Source: Lacustribacter sp964460315
GTDB lineage: Bacteria; Pseudomonadota; Gammaproteobacteria; Burkholderiales; Burkholderiaceae_A
Reading direction: 5' to 3'
Assembly (NCBI GenBank): GCA_964460315.1
Contig: CAYWPQ010000017.1
Span: forward strand, 1-33,262
Length of the DNA: 33,262 bases
A model generated the notes under the pieces. It searched no databases. It had not been told where the DNA came from and saw nothing but the letters and a program-made list of their open reading frames with translations. Position numbers and translations under genes: made by a program. This document shows positions 14,125 through 23,043 of this stretch, one piece after another. Each line of letters starts with the position of its first letter. The first letter of the stretch is position 1.

Positions 14125-15588
14125 TTAGTCAATGTGATAGTTCGGAGCTTCTTTGGTGATCTGGACATCATGCACATGAGATTCACGAATGCCAGCGCTG
14201 GTGATCTCAACAAACTGCGCCCGCTCATGGAATTCGGGAATCGATCCACAGCCGCAATAGCCCATGCTCGAGCGAACACCGCCGGCCAACTGAAACAGAA
14301 TCTGCTTCACGCTGCCCTTGTAAGGGACACGGCCCTCGATCCCTTCGGGCACGAATTTGTCGGGGTTCGGATTATCACCCTCTTGGAAGTATCGATCGGC
14401 CGAGCCCGCCTGCATGGCACCCACCGAGCCCATGCCGCGATAACTTTTGTACGAGCGGCCCTGGAAAAGAATAATTTCGCCTGGCGCCTCATCAGTTCCT
14501 GCAAACATTCCACCCATCATGACCGCATGAGCACCCGCGGCCAGCGCCTTGGCGACGTCACCCGAATAGCGAATGCCGCCGTCGGCAATTAAGGGAATGT
14601 CTGTGCCCTTGAGGGCTTGCGCAACATTGGCAATCGCGGAAATCTGCGGAACACCGACACCTGCGACAATTCGTGTGGTGCAGATGGAGCCAGGTCCAAT
14701 GCCCACTTTCACTCCGTCGGCGCCATGCTTCACCAAAGCTTTTGCGGCCTCTGCCGTGGCGATATTGCCGCCAATGACCTGCACGGACGGAAAATTCTTT
14801 TTCACCCACTGAACCCGGTCGAGCACCCCTTTGGAATGCCCGTGGGCAGTGTCCACCACCAAAACGTCGACGCCCGCATCAGCCAGCAGGGCGACACGGT
14901 CTTCAGTGCCCTCGCCTACACCCACCGCAGCACCCACCCGAAGCTTGCCTTGCGAATCCCGGCAGGCCAGGGGATGCTCAATACCCTTGAAAATGTCCTT
15001 CACGGTGATCAGGCCGCGAAGCTCAAAAGCGTCGTTCACCACCAGAACTCGCTCGATGCGGTGCTTGTGCATCAGCGCTTTGGCCTCTTCAACGCTTGCG
15101 CCCTCTTTGACGGTCACCAGTCGCTCTTTGGGGGTCATGATGTTCGACACCGGCTGATCAAGGCGGGTCTCAAACCGACGATCTCGGTTGGTGACAATGC
15201 CCACCACCTTGCCGTCTTTGACCACGGGCAGGCCCGAGATGCGTTTTTCAGAGGACAGAGCCAGAAGCTGTCGCACGCTCATATCTGGCGGCACCGTGAT
15301 GGGGTCTTTCACAACGCCGGCCTCGAAGCGCTTGACCTTGAACACCTCAAGTGCCTGCTGTTTTGCGGTCAGGTTTTTATGGATGATGCCGATGCCGCCC
15401 TCTTCGGCCATGGCGATGGCAAGGCGTGCCTCGGTGACGGTGTCCATGGCGGCCGAAACGACCGGCAGGTTAAGGCTAATGTCTCGGGTGAGTTTCGTGG
15501 CCAGAGAGGCGTCTCTTGGAAGCACCGCCGAATAGTCGGGGACCAAAAGAACGTCGTCAAAGGTGAGTGCTTTTTGCAGAAGGCGCAT
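14125..15588 (-). CDS. guaB: IMP dehydrogenase
   Basis: A 487-residue enzyme that oxidises IMP to XMP with NAD, the rate-limiting step to GMP. The TIM barrel begins LTFDDVLLVPDYS; two CBS regulatory domains lie at about 94-205; the catalytic Cys is C303 in GPGSICTTRIVAGVGVPQ; the flap SYRGMGSVGAM is present. A ribosome site (AGGAG) sits about 5 bases before the ATG at 15588. A perfect TATAAT lies 26 bases upstream, so guaB may have its own promoter. It is followed by guaA after a hairpin and preceded by rnfH. Confidence 0.98.
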   Translation of the reverse strand: MRLLQKALTFDDVLLVPDYSAVLPRDASLATKLTRDISLNLPVVSAAMDTVTEARLAIAMAEEGGIGIIHKNLTAKQQALEVFKVKRFEAGVVKDPITVPPDMSVRQLLALSSEKRISGLPVVKDGKVVGIVTNRDRRFETRLDQPVSNIMTPKERLVTVKEGASVEEAKALMHKHRIERVLVVNDAFELRGLITVKDIFKGIEHPLACRDSQGKLRVGAAVGVGEGTEDRVALLADAGVDVLVVDTAHGHSKGVLDRVQWVKKNFPSVQVIGGNIATAEAAKALVKHGADGVKVGIGPGSICTTRIVAGVGVPQISAIANVAQALKGTDIPLIADGGIRYSGDVAKALAAGAHAVMMGGMFAGTDEAPGEIILFQGRSYKSYRGMGSVGAMQAGSADRYFQEGDNPNPDKFVPEGIEGRVPYKGSVKQILFQLAGGVRSSMGYCGCGSIPEFHERAQFVEITSAGIRESHVHDVQITKEAPNYHID

Positions 15589-15606
15589 GGGCGCTCCTAA
15601 GTTCCA

Positions 15607-15619
15607 AAGCCAAATTATA
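15607..15619 (-). promoter_or_regulatory. Probable guaB promoter -10 box
   Basis: On the minus strand a perfect TATAAT (15614-15619) lies between rnfH and guaB. Transcription would start near 15607, giving a leader of about 19 bases that still holds the AGGAG ribosome site. No good -35 box is visible at the right distance (it would fall in the end of rnfH), so the promoter is likely but weakly supported. Confidence 0.45.
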
Positions 15620-15624
15620 CCGAC

Positions 15625-16005
15625 CTAGCCGCCCTCCTTGGCAGCTCGGCGAGCTCGGATCATGGCTCTTTTCTCGGTGTCCTTCGCAATCCGCAGTCGG
15701 GCGCGAGCCTTGGCAGTGCGCCTTGCCTTGTTGCGTCGGGCCTCTTTCGGGTCGGCAATCAAGGGCCGCAACAGCTCAAGCCGATCGCCATTTTCAAGCC
15801 TCGTGGCGTCGCTGGCGATCTCGCCAAAGATGGATTGGGCAGAAGATTCCTGCCACGCCCCAAGCAGCTCGGGTGGCAATTCAGGGTGACGTTTGAGATC
15901 GGCCACGCAGGACTCTGCAGGCAATTCAATGGCCTTGCGCAGCACCCGGTCGGGCCAGGCGGCGCAGACCTCGACGGTGATCATCGGCAATCCCGAAGAG
16001 GTCAC
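15625..16005 (-). CDS. rnfH: RnfH family ubiquitin-like protein
   Basis: A 126-residue protein of the RnfH (UPF0125) family with a beta-grasp fold. Family text: TVEVCAAWPDRVLRKAIELP, SIFGEIASDATRLENGDRLELLRPLIADPKEARRNKARR. The start is a GTG at 16005 overlapping the ratA stop (GTGA); the ATG at 15984 (MITVEV) is also possible. The C-terminal third is a long Arg/Lys/Ala-rich helix. In E. coli the homologue lies beside ratA and was once called RatB; its job is unclear. It sits between ratA and guaB. Confidence 0.9.
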   Translation of the reverse strand: MTSSGLPMITVEVCAAWPDRVLRKAIELPAESCVADLKRHPELPPELLGAWQESSAQSIFGEIASDATRLENGDRLELLRPLIADPKEARRNKARRTAKARARLRIAKDTEKRAMIRARRAAKEGG

Positions 16006-16433
16006 TGGTAGATGGCCTCGGCCCTTTTGACGAAGGCATCCACAAAGGTTGAGGTGATGTGGGCAAAAACAGGCCCCACCACTTTCTCCAAAAGGCCACT
16101 GGAGAAATGATATTCAAGCCGAAAGTCCACCCGACAGGCGTCTTCGGCAAGCGGGGTAAAGAGCCAATGACCCTGCAGTGACTTAAACGGGCCGTCCTTG
16201 AGCGTCATGTCAATGCGGCGACCCTCCACGTTGATGTTTTCGGTGCTAAAGGACTGTTTAATGCCTTTGAAGTCGATCTTGAGCTCGGCCGAGACCCTCT
16301 CGCCCTTTTGCTCTAGAATTCGCCCTCCCGCGCACCACGGCAGAAAAGCCGGGTAGTCTTCACAATTAACCACCAGGTCATACATTTGTTGGGCCGAATA
16401 CGGCACTAAAACAGTTTTCGAGACGTCAGGCAT
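16002..16433 (-). CDS. ratA: RatA/COQ10-type START domain protein
   Basis: A 143-residue single START-like (polyketide cyclase) domain. Typical text: the opening KTVLVPYSAQQMYDLVVNCEDYP in two blocks, then FLPWCAGGRILE, and the end GPVFAHITSTFVDAFVKRA. Relatives are the ribosome-association inhibitor RatA of E. coli and the ubiquinone-binding COQ10 of mitochondria; sequence does not decide between a translation role and a quinone or lipid role. It is divergent from smpB, with 11 bases between starts, and overlaps rnfH by GTGA. Confidence 0.92.
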   Translation of the reverse strand: MPDVSKTVLVPYSAQQMYDLVVNCEDYPAFLPWCAGGRILEQKGERVSAELKIDFKGIKQSFSTENINVEGRRIDMTLKDGPFKSLQGHWLFTPLAEDACRVDFRLEYHFSSGLLEKVVGPVFAHITSTFVDAFVKRAEAIYQ

Positions 16434-16444
16434 CCCTCTATTTT

Positions 16445-16900
16445 ATGTCGATCATTCAGAACAAGAAGGCTTTCCACGAATACTTCATAGAGGAACGCTA
16501 TGAAGCGGGGATGGCGCTCGAGGGTTGGGAGGTCAAGGCCATTCGCGCTGGGCGGGCCAACCTGAAAGAGGCCTATGTCATTGTTCGCCAGGGCGAGGTC
16601 TACCTTTTGGGGTGCCACATTTCTCCGCTACCCGAAGCCTCAACGCATGTGCACCCTGACCCGGTTCGCACCCGCAAGCTTTTGCTTAAGGCGGAGGAGA
16701 TTCGAAAACTGATCGGAAAGGTCGAGCGGGCAGGCTATGCCCTGGTGCCGATTGACATGCATTACGTGCGGGGGCGAATCAAGCTTGAGGTTGGCCTGGC
16801 CAAGGGCAAAAAACAACATGACAAGCGTGACACCGAGAAAGACCGTGAATGGGAACGGGAAAGACAGCGCCTCATGCGAGACACGGCCAAGCGCGGCTAG
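16445..16900 (+). CDS. smpB: SsrA-binding protein SmpB
   Basis: A 151-residue tmRNA partner in trans-translation, which rescues stalled ribosomes. The oligonucleotide-binding barrel is clear: KKAFHEYFIEERYEAGMALEG, GWEVKAIRAGRANLKEAYV, and LLGCHISPL. The basic C-terminal tail (KGKKQHDKRDTEKDREWERE) is normal. There is no clear ribosome site before the ATG at 16445, and the start lies only 11 bases from the divergent ratA. The tmRNA gene is not in the window. Confidence 0.97.
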   Translation: MSIIQNKKAFHEYFIEERYEAGMALEGWEVKAIRAGRANLKEAYVIVRQGEVYLLGCHISPLPEASTHVHPDPVRTRKLLLKAEEIRKLIGKVERAGYALVPIDMHYVRGRIKLEVGLAKGKKQHDKRDTEKDREWERERQRLMRDTAKRG

Positions 16901-16921
16901 TCGTTCTCTCGTCAGGCTCCG

Positions 16922-19378
16922 TTATGAAGGCTTGGCTAACGCATTCCAGGTGTCAACGACGGTGTCGGGGTTCAGTGATATCGACTGAATTCCAATGCTC
17001 ATGAGCCAATGCGCCAGATCGGGATGGTCGGACGGTCCTTGACCGCAAATCCCCACGTACTTGTTCGCACGATTACAGGCGTCCACCGCCATCTTGATCA
17101 GGGTCTTCACTGCCTCGTCACGCTCATCAAAGGCTTCGGCCACCAGACCGGAATCACGGTCGAGCCCAAGTGTGAGCTGGGTCAGGTCATTCGAGCCAAT
17201 TGAAAACCCGTCAAAGTGCTTCAAAAAGGCATCCGCCAAAATGGCATTGGATGGCAGCTCGCACATCATGATCAGGCGTAGACCACCTTGTCCGTTGGCG
17301 TCCGCACCACCGCCGCGTTGGAGCCCATAACGTGCAAGCAAAGCCTCAACACCTTCAGCCTCTTTTACGGTGCGAACAAAAGGAACCATCAGCTCCACGT
17401 TGGTGAGGCCCATCTCTTGACGGACACGCTGCATCGCAATGCATTCCATCTCGAAGCAAGGCTCGAAATCTTTCGCAAGGTATCGCGAGGCGCCCCGAAA
17501 ACCAAGCATGGGGTTTTCCTCTTCAGGCTCATAACGTGAACCGCCGATGAGCTTGCGATATTCGTTCGATTTGAAGTCCGACAGCCGGACAATGACAGGC
17601 TTGGGCCAGAAGGCGGCTGCAATCGTCGCCACGCCTTCGGCAAGCTTATCAATGAAGAAATCACGCGGCGAAGCATGGCCTCGAGACACCTTCTCCACGG
17701 CGTTTTTCAGATCGGCATCAATCTTGGGGTAATCCAAGATGGCCTTCGGGTGAACGCCGATGTTGTTGTTAATGATGAATTCAAGTCGCGCCAGCCCAAC
17801 GCCATGGTTCGGTGTGGACTGAAAGTCGAACGCCAGCTGAGGATTGCCCACATTCATCATCACCTTCAAGGCGATGGGTGGCATCTCGCCAATGTGCACT
17901 GTGGACACTTCCGTTTCAAGAAGGCCCTCATAGATCTTGCCGGTGTCGCCTTCGGCACACGACACCGTCACCATCTGCCCATCCTTGACATGGTCTGTGG
18001 CGTCACCACAGCCCACGACCGCCGGGATCCCCAGTTCACGCGCAATGATCGCAGCGTGGCAGGTGCGGCCCCCTCGATTCGTGACAATGGCCGAGGCACG
18101 CTTCATTACCGGTTCCCAGTTCGGGTCCGTCATGTCGGTGACCAGCACGTCGCCGGGCTGAACACGTTCCATTTCGCGCGCGTCTTCGATCACGCGCACC
18201 TTACCCGAGCCAATTTTTTGGCCAATGGCTCGGCCCTGAGCCAAGACACTGCCCGTGGCCTTGAGTTTGAACTTTTGTTGGGAGTCGCCATTTTTCTGCT
18301 GCGACTTCACGGTTTCTGGGCGCGCCTGCAGAATGTAGAGCTTTCCGTCACGGCCATCGAGACCCCATTCAATATCCATGGGGCGTCCATAGTGCTTTTC
18401 AATGATGAGCGCGTATTTTGCGAGCTCGGTCGTTTGTTCGTTTGAGAGCGAATAACGGTGACGATCCGCATCCTCAACATCCACCGTTTTGACCGCGCGG
18501 CCCGAACTCTTGCGCTCGGCGTCTGACGCAAACACCATCTTGATGAGCTTGCTGCCCAGCTGACGCCGAATCACGGCGGATTTACCCGCCTTGAGCATGG
18601 GCTTGTGAACATAGAACTCATCCGGGTTGACTGCGCCCTGCACCACAGTCTCGCCAAGGCCGTAGGAGCTGGTGATGAACACCACATCGTTAAACCCGGA
18701 TTCGGTGTCCATGGTGAACATCACACCGGCTGCGCCGAGGTCAGAGCGAACCATACGCTGAACCCCTGCCGAAAGCGCAACATCCGCGTGGGCAAAGCCC
18801 TTATGAACCCGATAACTGATGGCTCGATCGTTGTAGAGGGACGCAAAGACATGCTTGATCTTGTCCAGCACGTCATCGATGCCATCCACATTCAGGTAGG
18901 ACTCTTGCTGGCCTGCAAAGGAAGCATCGGGAAGGTCTTCTGCCGTGGCCGACGAACGAACGGCCACAGAGATACCGGGGCTCTCTTGGATGAGCCTGGC
19001 GTAATGGTCACGGATTTGGCGCTCAAGTTCTGGGGGCAGCGGGGTTTCAACCACCCAGCGGCGAATCTCTTCGCCACAGGCCGCCAGTGCACGGACATCT
19101 TCCACATTGAGCGCATCAAGGCGCTGGTTGATCTTTTCGCGCAGGCCGCCGTGATCAAGGAAGGCTCGAAAGGCATTGGCCGTGGTCGCAAACCCGCCCG
19201 GAACACGCACGCCAGCCGTGGCCAGCTGGGAGATCATTTCCCCGAGCGAGGAGTTTTTTCCGCCGACGGAGTCGACGTCCTGCATGCGTAGTTCCTGAAA
19301 CGGGAGAACCCAGGCCTCGGATGGGCTGGAAGCCGAAACGGCTTGAGCTTGGGCGTGGGCTTGCGCTGGTTTGTTCAT
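16922..19378 (-). CDS. ppsA: Phosphoenolpyruvate synthase
   Basis: An 818-residue enzyme that converts pyruvate and ATP to PEP, AMP and phosphate for gluconeogenesis. The N-terminal ATP-binding domain starts near residue 25 (LRMQDVDSVGGKNSSLGEM). The phosphohistidine domain carries GGRTCHAAI with the swivelling H441; T439, two residues before it, is the expected site of control by PpsR. The C-terminal PEP/pyruvate barrel ends CGQGPSDHPDLAHWLMSIGI. An Ala/Gln-rich start of about 20 residues precedes the domain. A ribosome site AGGTG lies 7 bases before the ATG. It is divergent from its regulator ppsR. Confidence 0.98.
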   Translation of the reverse strand: MNKPAQAHAQAQAVSASSPSEAWVLPFQELRMQDVDSVGGKNSSLGEMISQLATAGVRVPGGFATTANAFRAFLDHGGLREKINQRLDALNVEDVRALAACGEEIRRWVVETPLPPELERQIRDHYARLIQESPGISVAVRSSATAEDLPDASFAGQQESYLNVDGIDDVLDKIKHVFASLYNDRAISYRVHKGFAHADVALSAGVQRMVRSDLGAAGVMFTMDTESGFNDVVFITSSYGLGETVVQGAVNPDEFYVHKPMLKAGKSAVIRRQLGSKLIKMVFASDAERKSSGRAVKTVDVEDADRHRYSLSNEQTTELAKYALIIEKHYGRPMDIEWGLDGRDGKLYILQARPETVKSQQKNGDSQQKFKLKATGSVLAQGRAIGQKIGSGKVRVIEDAREMERVQPGDVLVTDMTDPNWEPVMKRASAIVTNRGGRTCHAAIIARELGIPAVVGCGDATDHVKDGQMVTVSCAEGDTGKIYEGLLETEVSTVHIGEMPPIALKVMMNVGNPQLAFDFQSTPNHGVGLARLEFIINNNIGVHPKAILDYPKIDADLKNAVEKVSRGHASPRDFFIDKLAEGVATIAAAFWPKPVIVRLSDFKSNEYRKLIGGSRYEPEEENPMLGFRGASRYLAKDFEPCFEMECIAMQRVRQEMGLTNVELMVPFVRTVKEAEGVEALLARYGLQRGGGADANGQGGLRLIMMCELPSNAILADAFLKHFDGFSIGSNDLTQLTLGLDRDSGLVAEAFDERDEAVKTLIKMAVDACNRANKYVGICGQGPSDHPDLAHWLMSIGIQSISLNPDTVVDTWNALAKPS

Positions 19379-19399
19379 TCAAGGCACCTAAAAGATAAT
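19371..19399 (+). promoter_or_regulatory. Possible ppsR promoter
   Basis: TTGTTC (19371-19376) and GATAAT (19394-19399) are separated by 17 bases, a good sigma-70 layout, in the 65-base gap between ppsA and ppsR. The leader would be about 38 bases. On the other strand a TAAAAT at 19423-19428 with TTGGGG 18 bases upstream could serve ppsA. Both are judged by eye only. Confidence 0.4.
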
Positions 19400-19443
19400 G
19401 GGATGACCACGGTTAATCCGGGATTTTACCTAGTCTAGAGCCC

Positions 19444-20292
19444 ATGCCCCAAAGCAGCCCCTCCCAAGCCCCCGTAACCCCTGCTGGACGGACCGTTTTT
19501 TTCGTCTCCGACGGCACAGGCATTACGGCCGAGACCTTCGGGTCGTCGATCTTGGCCCAATTTGACAGCCTTCGATTCCGCCTGCGTCGGATCCCCTTCG
19601 TCGACACCCTGGAAAAGGCCGACGAGGCCGCCAATGTGATTCAGAGCCAGGCCCAGGAGGACGGCAAACGCCCGATCGTGTTCTCCACCCTGGTGGACGT
19701 CGCGATTTTGGCTCGCATTAAAAAGATTGAGGCCCTGCACCTTGACATGTTCCAGACCTTTGTCGAGCCCCTGGAACGCGAGCTGGACATCAAATCAAGT
19801 CACGCGATTGGACGGTTTCATCACGCCACCGACAGCGATGCCTACAAGAACCGAATCGAAGCCATTAACTTCTCTCTCGCCCATGACGACGGTCAGTCGA
19901 TCAAAAACCTGCGTGAGGCCGACGTCATTCTGATTGGCGTATCTCGAAGCGGCAAAACGCCCACCAGCCTTTACCTGGCCATGCAGCATGGCTTGAAGGT
20001 CGCGAACTGTCCGCTGATTCCCGAAGACTTCGAACGCAATACCCTGCCATCAACCATCGTTCCTTTTCGAGGCAAGCTCTTTGGCCTGACCATTGATCCT
20101 GAACGGCTGTCGCAGATTCGAAATGAACGCCGTCCGGGCTCCAAATATGCCTCACTCGAAAACTGTCGGATGGAGGTGAATAGCGCCGAAGAAATGATGC
20201 GACGAGAGTCCATCCCATCCCTGTCGACCACGACCAAATCGATCGAGGAAATTGCAACAACCATTCTGACCAAGCTGGGAATCGGGCGTTAG
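19444..20292 (+). CDS. ppsR: PEP synthase regulatory kinase/pyrophosphorylase
   Basis: A 282-residue DUF299 protein. The family switches PEP synthase off by ADP-dependent phosphorylation of a Thr near the catalytic His, and on again by phosphate-dependent removal. The opening block is FFVSDGTGITAETFG; the P-loop is GVSRSGKTPTSLYLA with K171-T172; AIGRFHHATDSDAYKNRIEAIN is also diagnostic. It is divergent from ppsA, its expected target. The 3' end overlaps the opposing methyltransferase gene by 4 bases. Confidence 0.97.
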   Translation: MPQSSPSQAPVTPAGRTVFFVSDGTGITAETFGSSILAQFDSLRFRLRRIPFVDTLEKADEAANVIQSQAQEDGKRPIVFSTLVDVAILARIKKIEALHLDMFQTFVEPLERELDIKSSHAIGRFHHATDSDAYKNRIEAINFSLAHDDGQSIKNLREADVILIGVSRSGKTPTSLYLAMQHGLKVANCPLIPEDFERNTLPSTIVPFRGKLFGLTIDPERLSQIRNERRPGSKYASLENCRMEVNSAEEMMRRESIPSLSTTTKSIEEIATTILTKLGIGR

Positions 20293-21137
20293 GCAGCGCT
20301 CTGTGTACGGCGAACCATCTCAAACAGGCAGATGCCCGCGGCCACGCCAACATTAAGCGATTCAACCTGCTCAGACTGAGGAATCACCACGGTCTGAGAG
20401 ACTGACAGAATTGACGCAGAGACCCCCTGCCCCTCTTGCCCAAAGACCCATGCCATCGGGTTGTGAATCGACCAATCGGCGGAATAGATCGAGACCGCGC
20501 CAGGCTGGTTTGCCGTGCTCATGAGCCGACGACCAAGTTGTTCGGAATGCTGAATTAGGGCTTCGCTTTCCAGCCCCGCCATCAGATCCATCACGAAGTG
20601 GGCACCCATGGCGGCTCGCAAAACCTTGGGTGACCAGGGGTCCACCGTGCCCTTCAGGCAGACCATCTGTCGGATCCCCGCAGCTGCAGCAGACCGCATA
20701 AGACTGCCCAGATTACCCGGGTCTTGAATTCTGTCCGCCACCACCCAATGGGAAGCCATGCCCGTGGACTGGATCTGGATGCTGTCGAAGGCGGATTCCT
20801 TGAGGGGCACGAGCAGGCCCCAGCCCGTTGGGCTTTCGATCTGGCTCAGGGTCTTGAACAGCCCTTCCGACAGCAGCCAGACTTCAGGCTCGATTGGAGC
20901 GCGGCCTGCAGGAATTTGAATGGAGCGCATCAAGGCCGAAGGGTCAAGACGGTCGCTGATGACCCAGATGACCCGGGATGAGTCCACCCACGAATGGACA
21001 TCGAGGGCAGCGGTACAAAGCCTCTCCCCTTCGATCCAGGCAAGCCCATGCTCACGACGTGCCTTGGCATTCGAGGCGATGTCTTGAAGCTTCTTGAAGC
21101 TTGGGTTTTGCGGTGACTGAATCAGCTTAGGCGTCAT
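20289..21137 (-). CDS. TrmH/SpoU family RNA 2'-O-methyltransferase
   Basis: A 282-residue SPOUT methyltransferase. Its C-terminal knot domain shows all three motifs: DRIQDPGNLGSLMRSAAAAG (motif 1), WVFGQEGQGVS (motif 2) and IPQSEQVESLNVGVAAGICL (motif 3). The N-terminal part (SPQNPSFKKLQDIASNAKAR) matches the substrate-binding domain of rRNA methylases of the RlmB/TsnR type. It methylates ribose in rRNA or tRNA using SAM; the exact site is not clear. The ATG at 21137 overlaps the rnhB stop (ATGA), making it the last gene of the long envelope operon. Confidence 0.92.
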   Translation of the reverse strand: MTPKLIQSPQNPSFKKLQDIASNAKARREHGLAWIEGERLCTAALDVHSWVDSSRVIWVISDRLDPSALMRSIQIPAGRAPIEPEVWLLSEGLFKTLSQIESPTGWGLLVPLKESAFDSIQIQSTGMASHWVVADRIQDPGNLGSLMRSAAAAGIRQMVCLKGTVDPWSPKVLRAAMGAHFVMDLMAGLESEALIQHSEQLGRRLMSTANQPGAVSIYSADWSIHNPMAWVFGQEGQGVSASILSVSQTVVIPQSEQVESLNVGVAAGICLFEMVRRTQSAA

Positions 21138-21754
21138 ACAGAAGACTCGGCCAGCTTTTGGGCAATGGGCGCAAAGGTTTTACGATGAACCGCAAGCACA
21201 CCGAGGTTTCGAATCGCCTCGAGGTGCAGCGCTGTCCCGTAGCCCGAATGCCGGTCAAAGCCATATTCGGGGTGCTCTTCATGAATCTGCCTCATCACCT
21301 GGTCCCTTGCGGTCTTCGCCAAAATGGAGGCCGCCGATATTTCCGCAACCCTCTGGTCACCCTTCACCATCGTCTCGGTTGTGTAAGGCCAATGCCATGG
21401 CCCTTGGAAATCCGCGGGGGATCGATTGCCATCGACCTGAACCAGCAAATCATCAAGTGACATTGAACCCGAACGATCCAGCGCGTGAAGACAGCCTTCC
21501 ACCGCTCGCGCCATGGCAAGAAACGTCGCACGAAGAATGTTCAATTCATCAATTTCCTCGACACTGGCAAAGCCCACCGCGAAGGCACGGCTACGCGAGC
21601 GAATCTCAAGCTCAAGACGCTCGCGCTGCCTCACTGAGAGCGTCTTGGAGTCCGCCAGACCGGCAATCGGGTGAAGAGGATTCAAAATGACTGCCGCCGC
21701 CGCCACGGGCCCAGCAAGAGGCCCTCGGCCGGCCTCATCCACCCCGATGAGCAT
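21134..21754 (-). CDS. rnhB: Ribonuclease HII
   Basis: A 206-residue enzyme that cuts RNA in RNA-DNA hybrids and at single ribonucleotides in DNA. The catalytic acids are D6 and E7 in GVDEAGRGPLAGP, and D108 in VQVDGNRSP; the later block AASILAKTARDQVM and the end YGFDRHSGYGTALHLEAI are typical. The start overlaps the end of lpxB by 20 bases, as is common for this lpxA-lpxB-rnhB order. Confidence 0.96.
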   Translation of the reverse strand: MLIGVDEAGRGPLAGPVAAAAVILNPLHPIAGLADSKTLSVRQRERLELEIRSRSRAFAVGFASVEEIDELNILRATFLAMARAVEGCLHALDRSGSMSLDDLLVQVDGNRSPADFQGPWHWPYTTETMVKGDQRVAEISAASILAKTARDQVMRQIHEEHPEYGFDRHSGYGTALHLEAIRNLGVLAVHRKTFAPIAQKLAESSV

Positions 21755-22949
21755 GGCGCAATTCCTGCAAAAGACATTCGCTGATTCGCTGCGCCGCGCC
21801 CTGACGCAGCGAACGATGAAGCTCAGAAAATTGCTGGGTCATCTCGGCCATACGCTGAGGCTGATCCAGAAGCTTCAAAATCTCCGAGGCCAGAATGGGA
21901 GCGGCGCATTCGTCTTGAACGAACTCCGGTGCGACACGCGACCCAAGCAAGATATTCGGAAGGCCAATGTTTTGAATCAGCGCCTTTCGCTTCATCAGCC
22001 AATAGGTCAAGCCCGGCACACGATAGCCAATGACCATCGGCCGCTTAAAAAGCGCCGTCTCCAGTGTGGCGGTGCCACTGGCCACCAAGGCAATATCGCA
22101 GGCGGCCAATACCGTGTGGGAGAGTGGTGGCCGCGCATTCGTTTTGCCAATCGCAGAGTCTGAGAAGGAGTCTGAAGAATGATCCACCAAAAGCTCAACG
22201 CCTTTGGCTGCCACCGAATCAAAGTGTGCGAGCGCACGAATCATTTTCGCAATGGGCTCGGAGGCTGCGGGAATGATGACCTTGCAATACTTGCTCAGGA
22301 AGAGCGCAGCGCCCAAGAAGGCATCGCCGTGATGACGGATCTCGCCCAGACGAGACCCAGGGAGAACCGCCACAACGGGACGACGTTCGCTCGGAAGCCC
22401 AAGGGCTGCTCGGGCCGCCTGCTGGTTGGGCTCCAAGGGGATGAGATCCGCGATGGGATGGCCAACATAGGTCGCGGTCACGCCTGAGCCGCGATAGATT
22501 TCGGGCTCGAAGGGGAAAACGCAAAGCATATGATCGACCGCCTGACGGATTCGATGGATCCGCTCCGGGCGCCATGCCCAGATGGATGGGCTGATCAGGT
22601 GAACGGTCCTGGTGGTGCTTGAGCGAAGCCTTGCCTCCACACCCAAATTGAAGTCTGGGGCGTCGACGCCAAGGAAGACCTGAGGCTTGAATGCCGCGGC
22701 CCGAGCGATCAGCTGCTTGCGGACTGACAAGATTCGGGGGAGCTTCGAGAGCGCCTCGACATAGCCACGAACCGCAAGCTCCTGACTGGAATACCAGCAG
22801 TCCATTCCCGAGGCCTTTAAACGGTCACCGCCAATTCCAGCGATGGAGAGATTGGTCACCCCTGTCGAGAGCCGTGTGAGTGCATCCGCCGCGATGAGAT
22901 CGCCCGAGGCTTCACCGGTCACCACCAGAAGCTTTAACTGTTCTTGCAA
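21735..22949 (-). CDS. lpxB: Lipid-A-disaccharide synthase
   Basis: A GT-B glycosyltransferase that joins UDP-diacylglucosamine and lipid X to form the lipid A disaccharide. Domain text starts at LKLLVVTGEASGDL; later blocks are VFLGVDAPDFNLG, ISPSIWAWRPERI, VGHPIADLIPLE, VLPGSRLGEIRHH and VASGTATLETALF. There is no ATG near the expected start. I chose the TTG at 22949, which has GGGAG 7 bases upstream and gives 404 residues. A TTG at 23096 would give 453 residues and overlap lpxA by about 50 bases. The family is usually 380 to 400 residues long, which favours the shorter form. Confidence 0.93.
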   Translation of the reverse strand: MQEQLKLLVVTGEASGDLIAADALTRLSTGVTNLSIAGIGGDRLKASGMDCWYSSQELAVRGYVEALSKLPRILSVRKQLIARAAAFKPQVFLGVDAPDFNLGVEARLRSSTTRTVHLISPSIWAWRPERIHRIRQAVDHMLCVFPFEPEIYRGSGVTATYVGHPIADLIPLEPNQQAARAALGLPSERRPVVAVLPGSRLGEIRHHGDAFLGAALFLSKYCKVIIPAASEPIAKMIRALAHFDSVAAKGVELLVDHSSDSFSDSAIGKTNARPPLSHTVLAACDIALVASGTATLETALFKRPMVIGYRVPGLTYWLMKRKALIQNIGLPNILLGSRVAPEFVQDECAAPILASEILKLLDQPQRMAEMTQQFSELHRSLRQGAAQRISECLLQELRHAHRGG

Positions 22950-23043
22950 AGGCAGACTCCCAGGCAAAGGCGCATCAAAGAGCTCGGCAAACCCAATGGC
23001 GGTTTCAACGGCGAACCCAGGTGTGACCTCACCAGCTGCTGAT

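Noticed and set aside
14617..15600. Long open frame (327 codons) on the plus strand opposite guaB
   Set aside because: It is antisense to a fully conserved gene; its translation is rich in His, Gly and Arg and shows no motif. It arises from codon bias of guaB.
17675..18445. Open frame of 256 codons opposite ppsA
   Set aside because: Antisense shadow of ppsA with no domain, no ribosome site and low-complexity His/Arg content.
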